NCBI GenBank assembly: GCA_902470915.1
Contig: CABRIB010000006.1
Span: 1 to 37,212 of the forward strand
Source: an uncultured Collinsella sp.
GTDB taxonomy: Bacteria; Actinomycetota; Coriobacteriia; Coriobacteriales; Coriobacteriaceae
Reading direction: 5' to 3'
DNA: 37,212 nucleotides
Part shown: one piece after another, positions 31,824 through 37,212 of the stretch
Layout of the letters: each line of letters begins with the position of its first letter
How positions within the stretch are numbered: the stretch's first letter is position 1
Made by a program: the position numbers and the translations under genes
The notes under the pieces: model-generated
Seen by the model: the letters and a program-made list of their open reading frames with translations, nothing else
Database searches by the model: none
What the model was told of the DNA's origin: nothing

Positions 31824-33464
31824 ATGATCGAAATCACCCAAGTCCACGCGTCACTCGATGAGGCCGGCGACGAAACCGCCTGCCTTGCTATTGGTAGATG
31901 CGCCGTCAAACGAGCCCTGCGATGCGAGGATTCCCAGATTAAAGCCATTGAGCTCCATCGCAAGTCAATCGACGCCCGTAAAAAGCGTGATGTCCATTTT
32001 ATTTTGAGCTTTCGAGTTGAACTGACAAGCTCCCGACTCGAGCAGGAGGCGGTTGACCGCGTCGCCGAGCGCGACCGCTCGCGCATCCGCATGGTAGACG
32101 GCGAGGCGCCTTCATTCCCCAACCCTGTCCCAAATGCACCCAAGGAGCGTCCCGTCGTTGTCGGCGCCGGTTGCGCCGGTCTCTTCGCCGCCCTGACCCT
32201 TGCCGAAGCGGGCCTTAAACCCCTGCTCATCGAGCGCGGCGACCCCGCACTTCGCCGCTCGGAAGCGATTGATCTCTTTCTTAAGGAGCGTATCCTCGAC
32301 CCCGAAAGCAATATCCAATTTGGCCTGGGCGGCGCAGGGACCTTCTCGGACGGTAAGCTCAACACGGGAACCAAGAATCCTGCCCATCGACTGATTCTTG
32401 ATACCTTCGTCGAAGCTGGCTCACCTCGCGACATCCTGTGGGACGCCAAGCCGCACATTGGCTCCGACATCCTCCCCATCGTCGTCACCAACATTTCTCA
32501 GCGCATCGAGCAGCTCGGTGGAACCGTCCGTTATCGAACAAAGCTCGTCAATATTCGAACCGATGGTTCTGGCGCCATCACCGGCATCGATGTTCAGCCA
32601 CCCCAAGAAACCACAAGCGAGACAATCGCCACAAAGCACCTCATTCTCGCCTGCGGCCATTCCGCCCGCGACGTATTCGAGCTTCTCAAAGAACATAACG
32701 TTGCCCTCGCGCAAAAGACCTTTGCCATGGGTGTGCGCATCGAGCATCCTCAGCGCGACATCGACCGTTCCCAATATGGCCCTTCAGCAGGGCACCCGGC
32801 ACTCGGAGTAGCCCCCTACAAGCTTGTCGCCCATCTCCCCAACGGCCGCAGTGTGTTCTCGTTTTGCATGTGCCCCGGCGGGCAGGTTGTCGCGGCTTCT
32901 TCCGAGCAGGGCCATCTGTGCGTCAACGGCGCCAGCCTCAATGCCCGCGACGGGCGCAACGCGAATGCCGCCCTACTCGTTAACGTCACACCTGACGACC
33001 TTCCCGGCGATGATCCGCTCGCAGGCATTGAGCTCCAGCGCGCCTGCGAGCGAGCCGCCTATCGCCTGGGTGGCTCCAACTGGAACGCACCGGCACAGCT
33101 CGTCGGAGATTTCCTTGCGGGGCGCGCCAGCACGGCGCCCGGAAAGGTAAAACCAACCTATCCACTTGGCGTGACCTGGACGGCGATCGACGATGCCCTC
33201 CCGCAGCATATCGTCGAATCGCTTCGTTTGGGAATTCCCCTGCTCGGCAAGAAACTGCGTGGCTACGACCGCCCCGATGCGGTCCTCACTGGCGTGGAGA
33301 CGCGTTCGAGCTCCCCGGTCACCGTCACCCGCGATCGAACATGCCACGCCGTGTCGACTCCGGGCCTTTACCCTTGCGGCGAGGGTGCCGGATATGCCGG
33401 CGGCATCATGAGTGCCGCCACCGACGGCATCCGTTGCGCTGAGGCGCTGATAGCAGACCTCTAG
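31824..33464 (+). CDS. FAD-dependent oxidoreductase, COG2509-type uncharacterised dehydrogenase
   Basis: Large flavoprotein of the family annotated as uncharacterised FAD-dependent dehydrogenases. The 546-residue product has an N-terminal region of about 100 residues with an alternating pattern ending in RKKRDVHFILSFRVEL, the FAD-binding VVVGAGCAGLFAALTLAEAG (about residues 110-129), the family motif NIQFGLGGAGTFSDGKLNT, a CPGGQVVAASSE segment and the C-terminal flavin signature YPCGEGAGYAGGIMSAATDG. The ATG at 31824 has AAGGAG seven bases upstream; the frame extends back into the previous gene without homologous features. The substrate is unknown. Confidence 0.85.
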   Translation: MIEITQVHASLDEAGDETACLAIGRCAVKRALRCEDSQIKAIELHRKSIDARKKRDVHFILSFRVELTSSRLEQEAVDRVAERDRSRIRMVDGEAPSFPNPVPNAPKERPVVVGAGCAGLFAALTLAEAGLKPLLIERGDPALRRSEAIDLFLKERILDPESNIQFGLGGAGTFSDGKLNTGTKNPAHRLILDTFVEAGSPRDILWDAKPHIGSDILPIVVTNISQRIEQLGGTVRYRTKLVNIRTDGSGAITGIDVQPPQETTSETIATKHLILACGHSARDVFELLKEHNVALAQKTFAMGVRIEHPQRDIDRSQYGPSAGHPALGVAPYKLVAHLPNGRSVFSFCMCPGGQVVAASSEQGHLCVNGASLNARDGRNANAALLVNVTPDDLPGDDPLAGIELQRACERAAYRLGGSNWNAPAQLVGDFLAGRASTAPGKVKPTYPLGVTWTAIDDALPQHIVESLRLGIPLLGKKLRGYDRPDAVLTGVETRSSSPVTVTRDRTCHAVSTPGLYPCGEGAGYAGGIMSAATDGIRCAEALIADL

Positions 33465-33490
33465 TGCACGAACTCTCGCGTCCGAACGAC

Positions 33491-33526
33491 ACAGGCCCCG
33501 AGCTCCACAGGGAACTCGGGGCCTGT
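33491..33526. terminator. Bidirectional terminator hairpin between converging genes
   Basis: ACAGGCCCCGAG (33491-33502) and CTCGGGGCCTGT (33515-33526) form a perfect 12-bp stem with a 12-base loop. It is placed between the flavoprotein stop (33464) and the uvrB stop (33530). T-runs are weak on both sides. Confidence 0.7.
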
Positions 33527-33529
33527 TCA

Positions 33530-35770
33530 CTACTTCCTGAATCGTGCACCCTGGCGTTTTCTGCCCGATGCGAAAGTAGAACCCTTGCGGGCCTGCGAAC
33601 GTAAGCGCTCGATCGTCTCGTCCTCAGATGCGCCCTCAAGCATCGCCCGAATCTGAACAACGGCATCGCGCAGACGTGCCGCCTCCTCAAAGTCCATGGC
33701 GGCGGAAGCATTACGCATGTCTTCCTCCATGGTCTCGACGATCCGCACGAGCTCGTCATGCGGTAGCCCTTCCAGCTGCTCGGCAAGCGTCTGCTCGGGT
33801 GCCACCGTCTCCGGCGCGGCGCCCTCGCCGTTTTCGTCGGGTGTATAGAACGCACCGTGACCCAGAGAGTCGCCCTTCGAGCGTCCCTTCGAGCCCACAG
33901 TCTTTTCGGCCTCGGCAATAAAGCTCGAAATGTCGTTAATGGCCTTGCGGACCGTCTTGGGCACAATGCCATGCTCTTCGTTATATGCCATCTGAATCTC
34001 ACGACGGCGCTGCGTCTCCTCGATGGCTTCTTTCATCGAATCGGTCACAACGTCTGCATACATGATGACCTCGCCGTCGGCATTGCGGGCCGCACGGCCA
34101 ATCGTCTGAATCAGCGAACGGCGGTTGCGCAAGAAGCCTTCCTTGTCGGCGTCGAGAATTGCCACCAGCGAGACCTCGGGAAGGTCTAGACCCTCGCGGA
34201 GCAGGTTAATGCCAACGAGAACATCGATCTTTCCCTCGCGCAGCGTTCGCAGAATCTCGACACGGTCCATCGTCGCTGTATCGGAGTGCATGTAATTGAC
34301 CTTAATGCCGGCATCAAGCAGATGGTCGGTCAGGTCCTCGGCCATGCGCTTGGTGAGCGTGGTCACCAGCACGCGCTCCTTGCGGGCAACGCGCTCGCGA
34401 ATCTCGTCCTCAAGATCGTCAATCTGTCCACGAACCGGACGCACATCGATCTTGGGGTCGAGCAGACCGGTCGGACGAATAATCTGCTCAACGTCGTTCT
34501 GGCTAACCCGCAGCTCATAGTCGCCCGGCGTGGCCGAAACGTAGATGAACTGGGGAATCCTCGCCTCAAACTCATCGAAGCGAAGCGGGCGGTTATCGAG
34601 TGCCGAAGGCAGACGAAAACCATGCTCAACCAGCGTCACCTTACGCGAGCGGTCGCCTTCGTGCATGCCGCGGATCTGCGGCACCGTTACATGGCTCTCG
34701 TCGATGATGCAGAGCATATCCTTAGGAAAGTAATCGATCAGGGTAAACGGCGGCTCGCCCGGTTTTCGGCCGTCCAGATGACGCGAGTAGTTCTCGATAC
34801 CGTTACAGAAACCCATGGTCTCGAGCATCTCGAGATCATAGTCGGTGCGCTGCTGCAGACGCTGCGCCTCGAGCAGCTTATCAGTCGCCTTGAGCTCGGC
34901 CACACGCTTCTCGCACTCTTCGCTGATTGATTTCAGAGCCGCTTTGACCTTAGGCTTCTCAGTCACGTAGTGCGAGGCCGGCCACACGGGAATGGCCTCG
35001 TACTCACGCAGCATCTCGCCGGTGACCTCGTCGATCTCGGCAATCAGCTCGACCTCGTCGCCAAAGAACTCAAACCGCAACGGATGCTCGGCATAGGGCG
35101 GATACACGTCGACGACATCGCCGCGCACGCGGAAGGTGCCACGTGCCAAATCATAGTCATTGCGATCGTACTGGATATCGATAAGCGCATGGATAAAGTC
35201 ATCACGCTCGAGCGGCACCTTCTTGTCGACGTTCGGAGCTAGGCCCGCATAGTCCTCGGGGGAGCCAATGCCATAGATACACGAGACCGATGCGACGACG
35301 ATCACATCGCGTCGAGATAGCAGCGATGCCGTCGCCTGATGGCGCAGCATCTCGACCTCTTCGTTAATCGAGGAGTCTTTCTCGATATACGTATCACTCT
35401 GCGGTACATATGCCTCGGGCTGATAGTAATCGTAGTACGACACAAAATAGACCACGGCGTTGTTGGGGAAGAATTCCTTGAGCTCGCTCGCGAGCTGAGC
35501 GGCAAGCGTTTTATTGGGAGCCATGACCAGCGTCGGCTTCCCCAGGGCCTCAATAGTCTTAGCCATCGTGAAGGTCTTGCCCGAACCAGTCACGCCCAGC
35601 AAAACCTGATAGCGATCTCCGTCCCTCACACCCTGCACAAGCGACTCAATGGCCTTAGGCTGGGAACCGGCGGGCTCGTATGGAGACACGACCTTAAACG
35701 GCACCTCAGAGCCCTCAACGCCAAAACGTTTGAGCTCTCCTCCAACACGCTCAACTTCAAATTCCGCCAT
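33530..35770 (-). CDS. uvrB: Excinuclease ABC subunit B
   Basis: Helicase-like damage-verification subunit of nucleotide-excision repair. The 746-residue product has Walker A GVTGSGKT (residues 59-66), the beta-hairpin that clamps DNA (YYDYYQPEAYVPQSDTYIEKD), DESH at the DEAD-box position, late helicase motifs (INLLREGLDLPEVSLV, QTIGRAARN) and a C-terminal UVR motif (MDFEEAARLRDAVVQIRAML) for UvrC. It is longer than the usual 660-700 because of a polar linker before the UVR motif. The ATG at 35770 has AGGAG five bases upstream. It follows the transglycosylase gene by 51 bases, where TATACT (minus strand 35801-35796) may be a -10. Confidence 0.97.
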   Translation of the reverse strand: MAEFEVERVGGELKRFGVEGSEVPFKVVSPYEPAGSQPKAIESLVQGVRDGDRYQVLLGVTGSGKTFTMAKTIEALGKPTLVMAPNKTLAAQLASELKEFFPNNAVVYFVSYYDYYQPEAYVPQSDTYIEKDSSINEEVEMLRHQATASLLSRRDVIVVASVSCIYGIGSPEDYAGLAPNVDKKVPLERDDFIHALIDIQYDRNDYDLARGTFRVRGDVVDVYPPYAEHPLRFEFFGDEVELIAEIDEVTGEMLREYEAIPVWPASHYVTEKPKVKAALKSISEECEKRVAELKATDKLLEAQRLQQRTDYDLEMLETMGFCNGIENYSRHLDGRKPGEPPFTLIDYFPKDMLCIIDESHVTVPQIRGMHEGDRSRKVTLVEHGFRLPSALDNRPLRFDEFEARIPQFIYVSATPGDYELRVSQNDVEQIIRPTGLLDPKIDVRPVRGQIDDLEDEIRERVARKERVLVTTLTKRMAEDLTDHLLDAGIKVNYMHSDTATMDRVEILRTLREGKIDVLVGINLLREGLDLPEVSLVAILDADKEGFLRNRRSLIQTIGRAARNADGEVIMYADVVTDSMKEAIEETQRRREIQMAYNEEHGIVPKTVRKAINDISSFIAEAEKTVGSKGRSKGDSLGHGAFYTPDENGEGAAPETVAPEQTLAEQLEGLPHDELVRIVETMEEDMRNASAAMDFEEAARLRDAVVQIRAMLEGASEDETIERLRSQARKGSTFASGRKRQGARFRK

Positions 35771-35821
35771 GGATACTCCTAACTCATATATCTGCAGTAT
35801 ACGCAGGCGGCAGGCATAGTC

Positions 35822-36403
35822 CTATACGAACCGATCGGGATAGAGGGTCTTGTAGCGGACCCAGGCATTATTGACACGAATCAGATACGCCTGCGTCTCG
35901 GGAAAAGTGATCGCATTATGAAGCGACGTGCTCTGCTGCGCCCATCCGTCGACATTGCCCATGCCGGCGTTATAGGCGGCAATGGCGCTGTCAGTCGACC
36001 CGTTAAAATACGTTAGAAGATACGAAAGGTACGCACAGCCAAACTCGATGTTCGTAGCGGGATCGTTAAGGTTGTCGGCTGAATACTCGCTACCATCGAC
36101 AAGACCCTTGGCAATCATATCCTGGGCAGTCTCGGGCATCAGCTGCATCAATCCCTGAGCGCCTTGATTCGACTCAGCCTTGGGATCCCAATTCGATTCC
36201 GACTTTATGACAGCACACACCAGATACGGATCAAGATTGTGCGAAATGCTCGATTGCTTTACGTGCGCCTCGTAGTCAATCGGATACAAAGGCTTAAAGA
36301 AGGCGGCAGGGGCATACGAGTAGACGAGCGAAATAAGGCCGAAGACGAGCATAACGACAAGTGGCGCCACGCGATACCACGTAAAGAAACGTGTCTTAGG
36401 CAT
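35822..36403 (-). CDS. Small membrane-anchored lytic transglycosylase (SLT domain)
   Basis: Cleaves peptidoglycan between MurNAc and GlcNAc outside the membrane. The 193-residue product has one N-terminal signal-anchor helix (about residues 12-31) and then an SLT domain. Catalytic Glu69 is in KSESNWDP, followed by the GAQGLMQLMP motif (81-90) and AYNAGMGNVDGW. It has no other domains. The ATG at 36403 overlaps the end of coaE by 8 bases in the same GATGCCTAA arrangement as pgk/tpiA, so its translation is coupled to coaE. It may act in cell-wall remodelling; no secretion or conjugation genes are nearby. Confidence 0.9.
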   Translation of the reverse strand: MPKTRFFTWYRVAPLVVMLVFGLISLVYSYAPAAFFKPLYPIDYEAHVKQSSISHNLDPYLVCAVIKSESNWDPKAESNQGAQGLMQLMPETAQDMIAKGLVDGSEYSADNLNDPATNIEFGCAYLSYLLTYFNGSTDSAIAAYNAGMGNVDGWAQQSTSLHNAITFPETQAYLIRVNNAWVRYKTLYPDRFV

Positions 36404-37037
36404 CGGTCTCCTCCCTATCCACTACATCCCCGAAGCCATGGCGCGCAAGCCATGCGTCCAGTTGTTCAAAGAGCGAGTTATCGCCGGCCGCATTATCGAT
36501 TACCGTCGTAGCGAGATTGCAAAGCGAAGCCTCATCTGGTTGGCATGCAGAGCGCGCATCAAAATCAGAAGACTCCATACCACGATGAATAGCACGCTCA
36601 CGACGAACTGCTAAAGGAGCGCTGATAACCAGAATTTCATCAGCCAGGCCAAAAGCATCCTCAAAACCAGTCGGGGCAGAAACCTCGACAACCGCAAAGG
36701 GATAACGGGGGGACGAAACCGTGCAGCAAACCGGATCAAGAATCCTCAGTGACAGCTGTTCGATGAGAACCGGATGAACGATGCCATTGAGCCGCGCGAC
36801 TGTATCAGGAGAGGCGAAAGCTCGAGCAGCGAGGACATTGCGGCGAATGCCGCCCTCCCCGTCCAGAATGTCCCAACCGAATTCTTCCGCGAGGGCATTG
36901 ACGATATCGGAGCCTGGCACATACAGCGATTTGGCAAGCTCATCCAGATCGATAAGCATGGCGCCATGGGATTCGAGATAGCGGCAGGCAGTCGACTTAC
37001 CCGAAGCAATATTGCCCAAGACAAAAACGGTAAACAT
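36396..37037 (-). CDS. coaE: Dephospho-CoA kinase
   Basis: Last step of coenzyme A synthesis: phosphorylates the ribose 3'-OH of dephospho-CoA. The 213-residue product has the P-loop GNIASGKST (residues 8-16), where most homologues read GxxGSGKS, then the substrate region with LIDLDELAK and the LID-like RRERAIHRGMESSDFDARSACQPDE. The C-terminus is somewhat divergent. The ATG at 37037 has GGGAGGA four bases upstream; the longer open frame upstream crosses an AT-rich promoter-like gap. coaE is often followed by uvrB in actinobacteria; here the lytic transglycosylase lies between them. The 37038-37164 gap has a weak TTGAGT-19-GATAAT promoter candidate. Confidence 0.88.
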   Translation of the reverse strand: MFTVFVLGNIASGKSTACRYLESHGAMLIDLDELAKSLYVPGSDIVNALAEEFGWDILDGEGGIRRNVLAARAFASPDTVARLNGIVHPVLIEQLSLRILDPVCCTVSSPRYPFAVVEVSAPTGFEDAFGLADEILVISAPLAVRRERAIHRGMESSDFDARSACQPDEASLCNLATTVIDNAAGDNSLFEQLDAWLARHGFGDVVDREETDA

Positions 37038-37164
37038 CAAGTCCTCCCTAACGCCAATGGGAGTTATTATCGCGCAAATACAAAAGAAGGACTCAAAATA
37101 CAGCCAAACAGTAAGACAAGCTAAACGAAGGCGAGTTCGTGTATTACAACTCTCTATCAAACGC

Positions 37165-37196
37165 AAAAAAGGGGGAGGCCGCGCGGCCTCCCCCTT
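37165..37196 (-). terminator. Strong terminator of a gene beyond the right edge
   Basis: Bases 37171-37194 form a perfect 24-bp GC-rich palindrome, extended by AA/TT to 37169-37196, followed on the minus strand by TTTTTT. The gene it ends lies outside the window, so coaE begins a new transcription unit. Confidence 0.88.
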
Positions 37197-37212
37197 CCAA
37201 GTTCAAGCGCAC

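Noticed and set aside
1..37212. CRISPR arrays, insertion sequences, tRNA or rRNA genes
   Set aside because: No regularly spaced repeats, transposase motifs, tRNA-like cloverleaves or rRNA stretches were seen in any gap.

Overview
The window looks like a chromosomal contig end from a Gram-positive gut actinobacterium, most likely a Collinsella-like member of the Coriobacteriia. The reasons are high GC, strong AAGGAG-type ribosome sites, a whiA/rapZ pair, an RapZ P-loop with Arg in place of Lys (as in actinobacteria), an LtaS-like enzyme, and a layout typical of that class. The genus is inference. The first 44 bases are not genomic: they are an Illumina Nextera i7 adapter ending in the Tn5 mosaic end, so biology starts at base 45.

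Layout, left to right. (1) 45-1675: a nearly complete peptide-type ABC substrate-binding lipoprotein, cut by the contig end. (2) 1967-7061, minus strand: gap, pgk, tpiA, gpmI and secG, a lower-glycolysis block plus a Sec translocon subunit, with terminators after gap, gpmI and secG. (3) 7255-9111: rapZ-whiA, without the yvcK gene that often lies between them. (4) 9210-19640, minus strand: nine genes that read as one sialic-acid (N-acetylneuraminate) utilisation block. In transcription order these are an Opp-type transporter resembling SatABCD (satA, satB, a permease-ATPase fusion satC, satD), two AXE1-family esterases (one active-looking, one without its nucleophile serine), nanA, nanK and nanE. 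(5) 20004-27149, minus strand: uvrC, murJ, a YbaK/EbsC deacylase and uvrA, the last with a LexA-box-like site upstream. (6) 27343-33464, plus strand: an LtaS-like phosphoglycerol transferase, an Mrp/ApbC Fe-S carrier and two FAD oxidoreductases. (7) 33530-37037, minus strand: coaE, a small lytic transglycosylase and uvrB, followed at the right edge by the terminator of a gene outside the window.

How the parts work together. The proposed sat/nan block would bind and import free sialic acid (SatA-D), possibly remove O-acetyl groups (esterase), split Neu5Ac to ManNAc and pyruvate (NanA), phosphorylate ManNAc (NanK) and epimerise it to GlcNAc-6-P (NanE). NagA/NagB, which would be needed to reach fructose-6-P, and a sialidase are not in the window. 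The block sits between uvrC and rapZ, which are close neighbours in many actinobacteria, so it looks like an insertion into a housekeeping neighbourhood. Its intergenic gaps are rich in inverted repeats. The strongest lie upstream of satA (nested, including a perfect 9-bp/5/9-bp repeat), between nanA and nanK (88 nt) and between nanK and nanE (98 nt). All three subunits of the UvrABC excision nuclease are encoded within about 16 kb.

No tRNA, rRNA, CRISPR array, transposase or integrase was seen. Most genes are on the minus strand, and the long plus-strand frames opposite them are antisense shadows. All assignments come from reading motifs by eye; no database search was run.
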